DNA of 64,000 bases. It comes from Ciona intestinalis (taxonomy: Eukaryota > Chordata > Ascidiacea > Phlebobranchia > Cionidae). The notes under the pieces were generated by a model, which saw only the letters and a list, made by a program, of their open reading frames with translations, was not told where the DNA came from and made no database searches. Position 1 is the first letter of the stretch. Every line of letters starts with the position of its first letter. Made by a program: the position numbers and the translations under genes. Location: contig NC_020169.2 in assembly GCF_000224145.3 (NCBI RefSeq), forward strand, positions 1,277,479 to 1,341,478, given 5' to 3'. Shown here in pieces: positions 1 to 13,113 of the stretch.

Positions 1-525
1 TTAACCCAATCTTATCAAGTCCTCCTATTACACAAGTCATGATCATTGCCAATCCTGCACATGTAAGTAGGAATCCAATGTAGAATGTTGTTAATGACAC
101 TTATTTTATTCTAGTTCAATATATGTTGTTAAATACGTGTATGTTGTTTTTTCTTAAACAAGCAGTTTAATTTCATTGTTTAAACTTGTACCTACGTCTA
201 AAGATCAAAGAATGTATAAAAAAATCCAAAAAAACTTAAATTCTATCAGAAACAAAACAACTTATGGGTAAAACCAAAAGAATAATATTCATTCGATTAA
301 TTTGGATTAAACACCTTTTTATAAAATTGATATAAAATAAATTAAGTAAAACAAATCACTGTTTAAATAAAAAAATACAATATAACATAATGTTTGTCAT
401 AATTTTCACAGAAAGACGTGAAGGTCCGTTTCAAACTAGATTACAAAATCGACGATCAAACTTCGATATTTGAAACCGGTGAAATAAATAATTTTCCTCC
501 AGCGGATCAGTGGGGCAAGTTATAA
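1..525 (+). CDS. GGA: GGA-family clathrin adaptor, C-terminal ear (partial, 3' end only)
   Basis: Two exons are visible: positions 3-62 (read in frame from base 3, donor GTAAGT at 63) and 412-525 (acceptor TTTTCACAG, stop TAA 523-525). They join in phase to give a tail beginning NPILSSPPITQVMIIANPAH and ending FPPADQWGKL. The NPIL, ITQVM, ANP and terminal FPP..WG.L signatures match the gamma-adaptin ear that closes GGA proteins rather than AP-1 gamma, which ends differently. GGAs are monomeric ARF-binding adaptors that sort mannose-6-phosphate-receptor type cargo at the trans-Golgi, and the ear recruits accessory proteins. The VHS, GAT and hinge regions must lie upstream of the window. Which GGA paralogue it is cannot be told; invertebrates usually have one. 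Confidence 0.82.
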
Positions 526-1843
526 CCGTCACAATATGGTCAAATATAGTTCATCCCTGCTGGTGGTATACCATGTACCTGCACTCGAAGTGTCATGCTT
601 ACCACAATGAACATACACTTAAATATGTTGAAAGTTATAAATATGGTAGCATCATATAATCGCCTGGTGCGGTTCATATCTCGAATCAACAATTACAAAA
701 TTTGACGTCATTGCGGACAAATATGACGTCACAAATGCAATTTGATTGATTTTTTCACGTTTGTTTTATTGGTTCCATTTATTCAGATACCGAAGCCGTG
801 TTCATTTTCAAAATTTATTCGGTTAAACGGTTCGTGATTTCATTATACGTTTAATAACGTTCCGTTATACCATGCGCTACATGTTATTACATAGTTTTTG
901 CTTATGTGCAATTATAATTGTCGAATAAAAAGAATATTCTTATGTTGCTGTTTTTAGGTTTGGCAACCATATGGTTTTTAGATTTAATTCAGCACCAAAT
1001 TTCTGATCAGCTGCTTTAAAATTGAAACCTGTTTTGGTGACAATTATACTACACACTAAGTTAGTTAATTTAAGCTGGTTTAATTTCACAACGATTGGAC
1101 AATTTCTTTTGTGTAATCATTGTAGCGTTTGATTAAGATTATATATCCGGACAAAGATAATGCGTGTCAGGTTCGGCACGGACCCCCAGAATGCGGCATC
1201 GGGTTACTTTTGTGTATTAGCACTAGTTGTACTCTCGTGAATTGGATTAGGAAGACATGGTATGTATCTACGTTGCTAGCAGGGGCTCGCTTGTTTTGAC
1301 GTCAAGAACTGGTTGGTGAGAAACTGAGACTCAGCGTGCGTGTTTCCAGCAACAGCGACTGTCAACGAGGAGTCAAAGCAAGCAGTAAAACCGAAACCAC
1401 AGCTTGTACCATGATACAAAGGGAGTTACCAAGAATTAAGTGATTTAATGGTTAGCCTATTATCAATAAAAAATGTAAAGCGTGGTAGTACGAAGAATTG
1501 AGAAAGCAAATTTACAAGGAAAAGCAAACATACTCGTCTGTGCATGCAACAAAAAATGTATAAACTCAGCTTTAATAGGTTTATGTAAACGACGAATCGG
1601 TATCTCTCAGTTTATTCTTTACCGAATTTAATATATGGTAGTTGGTATTAATTCAAACTCTTGCAATATGCTTTTGGTATCGCGCAACGGTCGCATTGAA
1701 ATGAAATATTTACGATTCTAGTTACTAGAAAAGTAGGACGTTGTACTAGTTCTCATAAATCGTATTTGGTTATAACTGCAACTAATACCACAATATGTAC
1801 AAAAGAAGTAGTTCTATTTGACGACTGTCGGCAACATATCAGA
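526..1843. other. GGA 3' flank and KIF12 upstream region
   Basis: No coding exon is recognisable. An AATAAA at about 924-929 could serve as a distal GGA polyadenylation signal. The stretch also contains the KIF12 5' untranslated region, whose start cannot be placed from sequence alone. Confidence 0.4.
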
Positions 1844-4800
1844 ATGAAGGTCGAGGAACAGGACAACAGTGAACCAGACCAGGAAAATACCGATAATCAA
1901 GATAAAACAACGCCGCCAGAAAAACCAGAGACGCAGAATTATTCTTTGTTGCCGCCAAGGTAATGCCACACTACAATGTGACGTAGTACAGTGTTTGTTT
2001 ATATGGGAAAGATGCTCGAGTAGGACGTACTAGTTAATCAAAACTGCCCAGCTTTGGGCTTGTGTGTTCACTAAGAGTTAGGAGAGCATTTCAAGAGAGT
2101 ATGGTCGTAATGAAAACCTTGCTTTATAGGGTTCAATCGTCAGAGTCGGATGTGGATGGCAGCGACGTTCATGTTGTAGCAAGGTACAAAATACTTGTTC
2201 GTGTTTTCTAACTAACTTCGTAAAACGGTGAATTATTTCAGAGTTCGACCACTTAATCAACAAGAGGTGGAAAGGAATGATGGATCGTCGACACGATTTC
2301 CATCTGATGGTGCAATCTTGGTAAGTATACATTTTCTATATTGAGTGTTTATTTTTTTCATGGCATGCCTTATAAAAAATAGGTTGAAAATCAGACGGCC
2401 GCGAAGACTTTTTCGTTTCACGGGATATTTCAACCTGGTTGTACACAGAAGCAAGTATTTGAACACAGCGGTATGTAAGGAGACTGTAGAACACGGTCAA
2501 GTGTTGGTTTATGCAATACCCTCTTTGTTCTTAGGTATGCGAAGATTGCTTAGCATGGCGTTAGATGGATACGCTTGCACTGCGTTTGCGTTTGGGCAAA
2601 CTGGATCGGGGAAAACTTACACAATGACAGGCCCTGTCACGCCGGTGAGTATTTTGTTATTAGGTCGTGTTCTGGACTAAAAGTTTCCTCCAACGCGCAA
2701 GGACTTTACCACCTGCTGAGAGTTGTGCGCTTACAGAGAGATTTATGGACACATTGTTGCGTTAAATGACTGTCTGATCCCATATGACCAATATGAATAG
2801 TTCAATTTGCATTTTTTACGTTCGCTATAAGGGTAACCTATATATACTACCTAAAGTTCTTACTCTCCGAATGTAAATACTGTTTAAAGTTGGGTAAATA
2901 ATAGCTTTATTTGAACAGATAATGGATTTTACTGAACAAAACACAGGATTATTAAATCAAATAAAATTTAAAGTGAAAAGGGAAAGTAAATGTACACTTA
3001 AATATTAAAGCTGCGTAAAAAAGGTCCAAGAGTTTTTAACATTCATAATATATTGACAACATATTTGTGCGGGTCACTGTTAAGTGTTTGGAATCATGAG
3101 TATAAGATAACTCTTCAACGTCACACTTTTAAATAAAGTAAACTTTCAGGCATAGACTTGTCACATTCGCTATTTATTGACAACAATCGACTTACGACGC
3201 GTTCCACCATCTTCCTGTCTGTTCTTTCATCGTGTACAACATGTTTTTCCTGAAGCGTGTGTTTTAATCAAACGGTTTCCCACGCGTTGAATGCAAAGTT
3301 GTTTTCTATTCCATTATCAATACAATTGGTTGTGGTCTAAAAGACTACAGACTGAAACATTTTTTGTTTCGAATGTAGATGATGGGAGACGGGACACTTT
3401 TAGTACATATTATCCAAATATACTGATCATGTTTTAAACAATTACAAACGATGTATAGGAGTCGTGGGGACATGTTTTTAACCTCCTTGAAAGTTCTATT
3501 TTATTACCAAATGGGACGAGAAAATAGTTTGAAAAGGTGTCCTATCTTCCCACTTTCTATTGTGCATATACCATAAACTGCTGCGCCTTTAATTTTTGAA
3601 TAATCCGGTGACCTCGTTTGCTATCGCCTTTTACATGAGTAAGAGCTTTTCGTGATAAAACTGATAAAAAGTGTACTTCTGCAGTTATAACGCAAGGTTT
3701 TATATTCCTGTTCAGGAAGCAGCTGATAGCATGACGCAAGAAAAGTCCCTCAAAGACTTGGGTTGTTATGGGTTGATACAATACAGCTTTGCGTTTCTAA
3801 TGGAGAAAGTTCTGGAAGGCAACGACGTTAACTACACAGTGAAAGCATCGTACCTGGAGATTTATAATGAGCAGGTAAAATTTAATAATGTTTATTTTTT
3901 CAAATGTAAAGTATAACCTAAAACTGCTTCGGAAGTTAATATCTAGTTGGTTGAGGTAAGATGGGACACATTTTTATTCTATTTTCTTGTCCCATTTGGT
4001 AGTAAACAAAAAAAATATTCAAAAAGATAAAAAAACGTACTATCCTAACGACTCCCATAGACCGTTGTTAATCGTTTAAAACACAATCAGGATATTTGCA
4101 TATTATGTGCTAAAGAGGTCCCGTCTTTTCCCACCCTACTATATATATTGAATTCTTGAAATTTCATTGTATAGTACTGTAGGGAAAGATGGGACACCTT
4201 TAGCTCATAATTTCTAAAGATCCTGATCGTGTTATTAACAACGGTCTATGGAAGTCGTGTGGATACAGTTTTAGTTTTTTGTTTACTACCAAATAAACGA
4301 GGAAATTTAATAAAAAATGTGTCCCATATTACCCCAACCTACAATATCTGATTTTTTTAGGTCCAGGATCTACTGAACCCGCTTGCTTACGAGTCGGTGC
4401 AGGTTCGTTGGTCAAAAGGCCAAGGTTTTCATGTCGAGAACCTGTTTGTTCGTGAGATCGAATCACTTGATGACCTGATGAGCGTGTTGGAGGATGGAAT
4501 GCGAAACAGAGCGGTTGCCGAACATAATATGAATGAACATTCGAGTCGAAGTCACAGCATTCTAACCGTATATCTGGATAGCGAATCAGTAAGTTCTAGT
4601 GGTGAGCTAATTATGTGAAAAGTATTTTTTTTTTTTCAATTTTAAATAAAATACGGAAATCTATTTATGGCAATTAGCATTCGGAAATAATTACAATATA
4701 AAGAATACAAAAACAAACTAAGCAGTTACTATTTTTTCTCATTAAGATAAAAAGCACTGCAGATCACATACAGCTTTAGAAAATGTAATCTAATACTTCT

Positions 4801-7800
4801 TAAATCCCCAGGCTACAGAAGAAGGCATGTCAGTCACGAAGCACGGTAAAGTGTCTTTTGTGGACTTGGCAGGCAGTGAAAAAGTAAAAGACACGGGTTC
4901 GACTGGTGAAACACTCATTGAGGCGACCAATATAAACCGAAGTTTATTAACTTTAGGTGGGAGGTTTTTTCCCTTGTACAAACACAATTATTTTAAAACC
5001 TTTTTTGATCAAGTGAAGCATTGTTCCAGTCAAAACATTACACTGTTGCCAGGCCATGTATGTTTACAGTTATATTATATTTTGATAACAAAAAAGGCCT
5101 AATAAAACCATGTGCTGCTGTAATAGCAACTGGTTCATGTCAGATGTAACCACGTATCAACTGTATATGAGGCTGTTAAAGCATGTATTTAAGTATGGGC
5201 TGTTAATTTACTTTAGGAAACTGTATATCTGCGTTAAGTGACCCGAAGAAAAGGACAGGACACATTCCTTTCCGAGACAGCAAGTTAACGAAATTGTTAG
5301 CTGATGGACTTGGTGGATCAGGAGTTACGTTAATGGTAGGTGGAAATGGAGAAAATAAATATAATTTAGTGAGCACATATAGATACCTGTTCTTGATGTA
5401 ATATTCTTTATGTACTTCGGGTTGTTCTGTCACAAACCAGTCGTTCTAAATCATTGTTTGTTGATAAATCGTTGTGCATTATAAGTATTATTGAGTGAAA
5501 TTTACTATTAAATCGAAGAGTGACCGTTTTTATTACCAGTAACACTTGCGCGCTGCAAGTGCTACATTGGAATCATTATAGTCACACATACTGTATGTTT
5601 GTTCACGTCAACTTTTAGCTTGTTCAGACTGTTTGCGTGGTTAAAATCTAACTACGAATCTTGTAACTCGACCCGTGTGGTAACACCTATGTGTATTTAA
5701 CCGCCCGATTAAGCTTTTTGCCGACCTTGCCGTAACAGTTGCCACGAAAATAGAAAGCTTCGGCATTTCAAGTTTAACGGGCGGTTAAGAGGTCACTGTC
5801 ACCGGGAATTTAACTTGAAATAATTCGCTTTTGTCGCGGCTTACTTTTATCCTGAGTATTTGTTTTACTGCGCATTCGACAAAGGGCACTTGAGTTCCAA
5901 ATTAACTTTATAGACCAATTTAGCACGAAGGCAGAGTTAGTCAAGGCGAGGTTTTAAAAATGTGTGTTTGTAACTTACACAAATTAGACCGTGTATAGAA
6001 ACGTGGTGATTGTCACCTATACATATATGAAGATAACGCTGTGAGAAAAGTCTCCCGCATTTCATTTACGTTTGTTACAAGTATTAGTAGTTATCGTGAA
6101 GGGTGCTTGTGTATTTGAAGGTAATTACGTAGGACAGACGCGTTACTATAAAGAAAGTCTAAGCACTGCTTGAAGAGGAGTCAAATAATTAGTATAACAT
6201 GAGTCATGGTTTGGAGGTTATTGGAAATTTTGGGAACTTGAAATTGAAATCATGTTAGAAGAAGATGAGATTGAGACTGACATCAGCTGTTCATGTGTGT
6301 GCCATGACTTAACAGAGGTTATTGTACGTTGTATATTATAACTCCATATTTTATAGAATAAGGTTTTGTATATTGATTGTTAGGTGATCTTGTTATAAAA
6401 TGTTCGTTTTCTTTTAGATTGCCTGCGTGACCCCGTCGAGCTACAACGTTTCAGAAACCCTAAACACGCTTCGCTACGCTAAACGGGCAAGAAAAATAAA
6501 AAACAAGTAACGTATTTTTATGTTTAAACTTTGATTTGAGGTAGTGTGAGTCTGTATGTGTTCGACTTGACCTTTATATAGTATGGTGGGGGAGATGGGA
6601 TACTTTAGAAAATAGTATTCAAATACCCTGGTTATGTTTTAAAGAATTAACAACGATCTGTGGGAGTCGTGGGGTTACGGTTTTATAATTTTTCAAATTT
6701 ACTTTAATAACTACCACATGGGACGAGAAAATAGAATGAAAAAGTGTCCAATCTTCCCACCCTACTATATGTTATGGACATAAAAACTACGTTTTACTTA
6801 AAGTACGGTATAAACTGTTCGTGAAATTGTAATAAAATTTACCAGTAGGAATAATTTCACAGACCTGTTATTCGAATCGACCCACGCGAAGAACTAATAC
6901 TTAAACTTCAACGTGAAATGAAATTATTGAAACAAGAAAATCTGTTTCTTCGAGATCAATTAGAATTTCCACATCGTGAAAAACCCAAGTTCCCCAAACC
7001 AAATACAGTGGATACAAATGAAAGTAGAGGTAAAATTTCGTAAATTAAAATAATGTAAAATAGTGAAGCAAGGTGTTATACGTTACCACATAATTCCTAT
7101 ATTTCCTGATCGTTATTCGAACAACTATAACTCTTTTTAGAGTCAGGGGCTACGGGTTGATGTTTCTGTAAATATTCTTTGTTTACTATTACATAGGTAA
7201 AGAAAACAAAGGAAAATGAATGTCCCATCTTACCCCAACCTGTTATAACTATAAAAAAATGTTTCGAACTTAATGTATATTTTCCCAGCTAACAAGATGT
7301 TGCCTGCCCTCCCCGCTATAAAGTCAACATCAGATGGCTCCAAAGCAAGTTCATTTGAGTCACCCGACCACCGTCCAGTGTCTGACAACAGTTTGTACGG
7401 CATGCTGCAGGTATATCATACATAAATACCTAACCACTTTAACCTGTAATATTGACCAATATATAGTAGGGTGGGAGAGGACGGGACACCTTTAGCACAT
7501 GATATCCAAATGTTCTGATCGTCTTTTAAACAATTAACAACGGTCTATGGGAGTCGTAAGAATACCGTTTTGAAATTCTTTAAATGTTCTTTGTTTACTA
7601 CTAAATAAGAGGAGAAAGCAGAATGAAACGGTGTCTTAAGTTTTCCCCACCCAACTATTTACGTTTCTTTCATTACTCGGGCTTGTGCAACAGTTTGTCG
7701 ATTGTACTATTGCATTGACATGTTTATATAATTCATTACACAATCTTACAAATCTTCAGGAGTATATGGTGGAGAACGAAGCTTTACGTAACGAGAATCA

Positions 7801-9977
7801 TAACTTGCTGACACAACACAGCGTCGACGAAAGAGAACACCGGATTATTTCAAGAGACAACGACAAACTAGCAAGGAAACTGGAGGACCTGAGCAGGTGA
7901 AAAGAGGCCGAACCTTGTTTTGAGCAGTTGTTGAACTGAAATGTTGTGCAAATGCATGGTTCACCAAGATTGGACTAAACTTTACTCTTATTTCTAAAAG
8001 GGATATGTGCTGACATAACGTTAAGGTCTGTTATGTAACAACAAAAGACCACCGAGCGTGCTGCTGGTGTAGAGTTTCATTCGGCTCGGGCCAATCTATA
8101 TTACAAGTCGCACATTCTCAAAAATACAATACTAGGTCGTAGCATGACTGGAAGAATCATAAGGTTTGCTAGGCCATCGCGTTTCACGTGCAGACGCCCA
8201 CGTCGCTCGTTACACCAACTGAAAACGAATATGATATGAGATACTCTATACCTTTGAAAAGACTGGTTTGTTTGTTTAGGTGTACATGTATCGTTTATCT
8301 CTAGCAACTTTCTGACCCATACACCAGAGCTTTACATTATGTAGTGTCGGTCAGTTTGATCTCTTACCTGTATGGGTGGAGTTACTGGACAAGTTGTGGT
8401 GTGGTCTCTGCACTGCGCGGGTCAGTTTTTACTTTTGTAGTAGTTTCAGGTTGAGTTAATTGGCAAACAGAAATAGAAAGGCTTGATTATATACTCTTGG
8501 CGAGGTGTTTACTGTTACTAAAAGTTATCTAATATTTTTTTTATGTTTCAGATTAATGTTGTCAAGTCCGATGTACGGATCATCTTTCGTTAGTAGAACA
8601 AACTCCGGGCATTCACTTCAATCTTTAAGAACTTTCAGCTCATCGTTGACACCACTGTCGCAAAAGAGCTTTCCTTACAACACAAACCCTCACAACGTAA
8701 TGAACAACAATACTTATCATTACCATAACGATCATAGACCACCAAATCAGCAGGAACCATTCGTTGCATGGAACCAGTCGCCTCAACCAGCACAGCATGT
8801 ACCAAAGATAATGGCGAATGAACACTTACCGCCTCTACGAGGGTCGCCACATACGAACAGACAGTTTGGTCCTCCTGGGAATAAAGGTTTCATAAAGAAA
8901 CCGAGTCATCTTAATTCAAAATGGTAAGTATCAATTATTTTCTAAAATTTAACCAACCGTCAAATTTATTTTGCATCCTATATAGTACTGTGGTGTAAGA
9001 TGGGAAACCGTTAGCACCTAAACTTTAATACGATTATATGATTCCATAAATATTCTTTGTGTACCATCAAATAAAGTAAAGAATAACTGTCCCCGTTTTA
9101 CCGCACTCTACTATAGAGTTTTAGTTTCAAACCGATGTATGTTTAAATATTTTACAATAAAACTAATGCACTTGTTTACCAGGATGAAAGCAACTTCATA
9201 CGCTTCCCAGTTCAAGCGAAAGCAGACAATGAATAGACCCTTGCCTCAAAACACATGGTCACAAAAGAAGGATAGTGACGTCATGAAAGACTTTCCAATG
9301 AGAGACTATCAAACAAAACCTCGTCCAGAATTTGTGTATGGAAATCACGGTTACGATACTGGTAGCACGGACGACGGCCATTCCTCTGCGTTGCGCAACC
9401 CAAACCAAAAGCTTCCAGCAAACTTTCATGTGCGGTTTAATAAACCGAATTTTCTGGTGCCAAACAACAACAACATCAGCCATAAAGGTGGTGCCTTACC
9501 AAATGAAGCATACAAGGCTCAGGATATATCTCCTAGAAGTTCAATGACGAAGGAACTATCAGCAAGTAAGTTCTTCTCCACTATGTTGTAGGATAGGGTA
9601 AGAGGGACATGGTCTCGTTCTCTTTTGGTATTAGAAGAACATCTGCAGAGGTGCAAAACAGTTTTGTCAACCGCTCAAAACACAATAAGAAAACATGATA
9701 TTTCTGTGCCAAATTACCCTCTCTTATGCCACGGTTATTAAACTTCTTTAAATTAATCAAAGCATGTTTTTCGACCTTTTTGCTCTTTTAAAGCCATGTG
9801 GTATGCTATGTCCAGTTCACGAAAGACTATAGAGATAAAAAAATGCTTTTTCCAGCTTCCCTCCGTCGATTAAATCACCAAATGCGTCAAGAGATGGAAG
9901 CACTTGACCATGAAATAGACTCGTACCAGCGTTCGATGCAACGACAACCAACTAAAAACAAGCTACCTGTCACGTGA
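1844..9977 (+). CDS. KIF12: kinesin motor protein, KIF12-like
   Basis: Sixteen phase-consistent exons: 1844-1959, 2130-2183, 2242-2320, 2383-2470, 2535-2644, 3716-3874, 4361-4588, 4812-4956, 5217-5335, 6418-6506, 6863-7029, 7289-7410, 7760-7896, 8552-8923, 9183-9565, 9856-9977 (829 residues). The N-terminal motor starts at DVHVVARVRPL (about residue 50). The P-loop GQTGSGKT is near 133-140, switch I SSRSH near 263 and switch II DLAGSE near 296; the motor closes with [14 protein letters not shown] near 395. Phrases such as [28 protein letters not shown] and [19 protein letters not shown] match KIF12. A coiled coil follows ([20 protein letters not shown]), then a low-complexity N/P/S-rich tail about 250 residues long. 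KIF12 is a plus-end-type motor linked to epithelial polarity. The ATG at 1844 is the first AUG in frame; a TTG-initiated extension upstream was ignored. Confidence 0.9.
3374..3560 (+). repeat. MITE copy 1 (TAGTAGGG family)
   Basis: Inside a KIF12 intron. It keeps the family body (ATCATGTTTTAAACAATTA, then CAAATGGGACGAGAAAATAG) but both terminal repeats are eroded, so it is an older copy. Confidence 0.75.
3941..4146 (-). repeat. MITE copy 2, reverse orientation
   Basis: Reverse-oriented member ending CCCACCCTACTATATA. It lies in the same KIF12 intron as copy 3, only 24 bp away. Confidence 0.85.
4171..4347 (+). repeat. MITE copy 3
   Basis: Forward member with eroded ends. Its 3' terminus stops 13 bp before a KIF12 exon at 4361, so it may contribute to the acceptor's polypyrimidine or branch region. 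Confidence 0.85.
5336..6417. other. KIF12 intron between motor exons, no further feature
   Basis: Intron of about 1.1 kb between the exon ending GVTLM and the exon starting IACVTP. I see no repeat family or coding signal in it. Confidence 0.6.
6576..6770 (+). repeat. MITE copy 4, near full length
   Basis: Both terminal inverted repeats are present (ATATAGTATGGTGGGGGAGA at the left, CCCACCCTACTATAT at the right). Length is about 195 bp; it sits in a KIF12 intron. Confidence 0.92.
7061..7248 (+). repeat. MITE copy 5, degenerate
   Basis: The body is recognisable (TTTCCTGATCG, TTCTTTGTTTACTA, GTCCCATCTTACCCCAACC), but the left terminal repeat is gone. Confidence 0.7.
7460..7659 (+). repeat. MITE copy 6
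   Basis: Near full-length member (about 200 bp) with a clear left end ATATAGTAGGGTGGGAGAGG, in the KIF12 intron before the coiled-coil exon at 7760. Confidence 0.9.
8981..9116 (+). repeat. MITE copy 7, internally shortened
   Basis: About 136 bp with both ends but without the central GATCGTGTTTTAAACAATTA block. It lies in the last-but-one KIF12 intron. Confidence 0.8.
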
Positions 9978-10738
9978 CACAACTAAATTTGGACGAACAG
10001 ACAAATAATTCAGTGGCAATCATACAAATATACACGAGGAAATGATAGCAACAAACAAAGTATAAACCGGTAAACAGATCGCGGTGGTTTCTTTTTTATT
10101 CTGAGCGGTACAACTACTTATTTGTAGTTCAGTATTATATTTTTTGTATTTTACCAGTTTGTTTATATTTCCAAAAATCTGTTTTTGCACGACTCCTTAC
10201 TTTGATACTGTGATACTTTTTTGGTGTTTTCAAAACAACAAACTATATGCTTACCTTTGCTTTTGTAAGATCAACAATTTTTTTTACAGTTTTCGAAAGT
10301 TGAATAGACTGTTTCCAGTTTTTACTTACATTTTCCGTATAACACATTTTACACCGTGAAAAAAATAATCGTTTGCGGTCGTTTATTTACAAAGTTGACT
10401 TTATTTGCCGTACAAGTGCCTGAAACACTAAATCTAAACGTATGAACTACAAGCATTAATGTGTTTGATAAAAGCTAAATAACATTTAGTATGGTGGGGG
10501 AGATGGGACACCTTTAGCTCATCATATCCAAATATCTTGATCGTGTTTTAAACAATTAAGAACGGTTTGTGGGAGTTTTAAGGATACGGTTACGTATTTC
10601 TTTTCATTGCCCTTGTTCACTATCAAATTAGACGAAAAATAGAATGAAAGGGTGTCCCATCTTTCCCCACTCTACTATATTAGATCACATGCACATCTTC
10701 ACTATGAAGCTTCTCCTCTGCATATATCTTGTACATCA
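9978..10738. other. KIF12 3' flank facing the tetraspanin 3' end
   Basis: Convergent intergenic stretch. No canonical AATAAA was found close to the KIF12 stop; AGTATAAA at about 10058 is the nearest approximation. It contains MITE copy 8. Confidence 0.5.
10487..10680 (+). repeat. MITE copy 8
   Basis: Full-length member, about 194 bp, running from TAGTATGGTGGGGGAGATGG to CCCCACTCTACTATAT. It lies 59 bp beyond the tetraspanin stop codon. Confidence 0.92.
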
Positions 10739-12643
10739 TCAGTGAATATATTGGTACAAGCAGACGATAATAGCAACAGAAATGAGCTGGAAACGATGAA
10801 ACATAAGTTAGGTCATACTGTATAGAGGAAGTTTTGGACGTCACAAAGTACGTCATGTCCCGAACGGTCATTTAAAGTCAGCCGTCTGTGGGTCAGAGAT
10901 ATTTTTTGTTTGTGAGGTAAAAATTATGTCATTACAGGCCCTAAATTACGTCACAGATTTGTTTTGCGGACATATAGTAGGGTGGGGGAAGATGGGACAC
11001 CTTTAGCACATAATATCCAGATATCCTGACTGTGTTTTAAACAATTAACAACGGTCTATGAGAGTCACGAGGACATAGTTTCATATTTCTTTGATTGTTC
11101 TTTGTTTACTACTGAATGGGACGAGAAAATAGAAGTAAAAAGTGTCCCATCTTCCCCCATCCTACTGTATTTTAATCGCCATAAACTAATTTTGTCACAG
11201 ACAATTTTTTGTTTGTCACGGACATGTTTTGTCCGCCACGTTCGTTTTGATATCTTTATCATTTATATATTTAATTGCCTTGAAAGCACATTATGTTAGT
11301 AGTTAGTCACAATTAGGCATCATTCGATTATTTTTTACCACGACCGAAAGATTAACTGGTCAGTAATTCAAACATACCTGGAACATGATAGCTGGTATTG
11401 TAGTTCCTGCTATCGCGTAATAATAAAGCTTGAGGATCCATGCACACCCCTATAAACCATATATATATATGTGTGTATATGTATATTTATAAACTAATTT
11501 CCGGTGAAAGAAAATAATTGAAAATACGGTAAAAAATCATAAAATTTGAGCCGTCTATTCGCATCTAAATAATAAATTAATGCCACACGAACTAGAGAGT
11601 TAAAAAAATTACCTCGGTATAAATAAAACCATGTTCCCCATTGTTGCATTTCTCCAAGTCTACAATGTTCGATTCAGCGTCTCTAACACAACAGGATAAC
11701 GGGTAAGTTCCATTTGCTTTGTAAAAGAAGGATTTGTCCCAATCGGACGAAAATTCTTTTCCGCAGCATTTTCCCTGAAGCAACAATTTAACTACTTAAC
11801 AGTCTACAATATGTTTGTATAAAGAATAAATTACTTTTAGCTGAGCTTCGTCCCATGATGTAGTTATAGAAGTATCGATGCCATACTTCGTCATGTATGA
11901 ATCACTTAAACCACTCCTTGATGCGTTATAGAAAACAAAAAGGATGATGCAGCTTGCGATCTCAAGTCCAACGCTCACAAGCAAAATGACGCAGTACTAA
12001 AAAACGCATAAAAATATTACGTAAAATAGGGTAGTATAGAGTGGGGTAGGATGAGATACCGTTGCAGCTAAATCCCATATTTCCTGATCATGGTTTAACC
12101 AACTAAAGTTGCTTTTAGAAAAAAAGTAAAAACATGTCCTATCCTCCCCTACCCTACTATATATACATTAGGCTACATCCACTGAAATGTATACGTTACT
12201 CGTACAACTATAATATTATCTTAATTTTGTCATGCCTTACCGCCACAATAGCTGGTTGACTTTCAGCAACGGATGCATAACATCCAAAGAATGCTAACAG
12301 CATCACCACAGCACCACATGCTATTAGAATATAGATCCCTGCGTACATTACATCATTCACCACATTATTGAGCCCTCCACTTTGTACGGCAGCCCATATA
12401 CCAAGGCCGAGAACAGCAGCACCAAAGATCTGATAACACACAAGTTATGCTACATATAAGAAGATTTAAACACGTACTAAACAGCTTATTTCGTAAAATT
12501 TTACTGCAAAAGAGACAAACTACAGTTTTACCACATAAAATTTTTAAATTTTAAACTACATTTGTTTAAAAATAGTCTCATATACTTACAAAGCTCAGAA
12601 AATTGAAAATGATAACGAGGTAGTTGAGTCGTCGCTTTCCCAT
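10739..12643 (-). CDS. tetraspanin
   Basis: Six minus-strand exons: 12590-12643, 12241-12429, 11835-11996, 11613-11774, 11378-11449, 10739-10786 (228 residues, usual tetraspanin size). Four membrane segments are visible: TM1 spans exons 1-2 (LVIIFNFLSFIFGAAVLG), TM2 is YILIACGAVVMLLAFFGCYA, TM3 is VILLVSVGLEIASCIILFVF, and TM4 is split over the last two exons (AGTTIPAIMFQ then LISVAIIVCLYQ). The large extracellular loop carries the diagnostic CCG (138-140), CC at 163-164, C178 and C191, i.e. a six-cysteine loop, and one NGT glycosylation site at 156. Tetraspanins organise membrane microdomains with integrins and other partners. I cannot assign an orthologue. The terminal 16-codon exon was found only by splice and TM4 logic; MITEs sit in the introns at 10787-11377 and 11997-12240. 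Confidence 0.92.
10972..11169 (+). repeat. MITE copy 9, near consensus
   Basis: About 198 bp with almost perfect inverted ends (ATATAGTAGGGTGGGGGAAG at the left, CTTCCCCCATCCTACTGTA at the right). It lies in the last tetraspanin intron. Confidence 0.95.
12035..12164 (+). repeat. MITE copy 10, shortened
   Basis: About 130 bp with good ends (TATAGAGTGGGGTAGGATGA and CCCCTACCCTACTATAT) and a deleted middle. It lies in a tetraspanin intron. Confidence 0.85.
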
Positions 12644-13113
12644 ATTAACGAAAAACAGTTATAATTCTACAATCGCTAAGTTCAACACAAACGAACTACT
12701 ACAACCAAGTAACTAAATAAATCTTCGTATAGCTTGTATACTCTAATGGTGTAATAGTTTTAAAGCAAGACGTCATAGGTGCCTGGGGCTACTACGAAGC
12801 TGCGATCAAGTTAAATCGACGTGATGCTGTGTGTGTCTCAAGTTTTCTGACGTTTTCTTGCTTTATTTGACTAACAGTAAAACTCTAAACATTACCGTAT
12901 AAATTGGAGAGCGCTAAAAATTGATCTCGATTTGGTACTTTTATATAACGATATAAATTAATCATCTTTATTGTATTTTAAAGCGTCATATTATAGACTG
13001 CTGGTGGTAAGCAGACACTCATGCGAAAATACAAAAATATGTAAAGCAAACTACTCTTAGCAAAAGGCAAAATAAAGAGATTGCATGCGGTATAGGAATT
13101 AAGGATTTTTGTT
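12644..13113. other. Intergenic, tetraspanin upstream
   Basis: About 470 bp between the tetraspanin start and the alkyl sulfatase stop, both on the minus strand. No recognisable element. Confidence 0.5.

Noticed and set aside
9591-9735. Further MITE copy after the KIF12 exon ending at 9565
   Set aside because: TAGGATAGGGTAAGAGGGAC at the left and a CCCTCTCTTATGCC-like right end faintly resemble inverted ends, but the body does not match the family.
10144-10359. Small protein downstream of KIF12
   Set aside because: Hydrophobic, Phe/Tyr-rich translation is expected from AT-rich 3' UTR; no splice or homology evidence.
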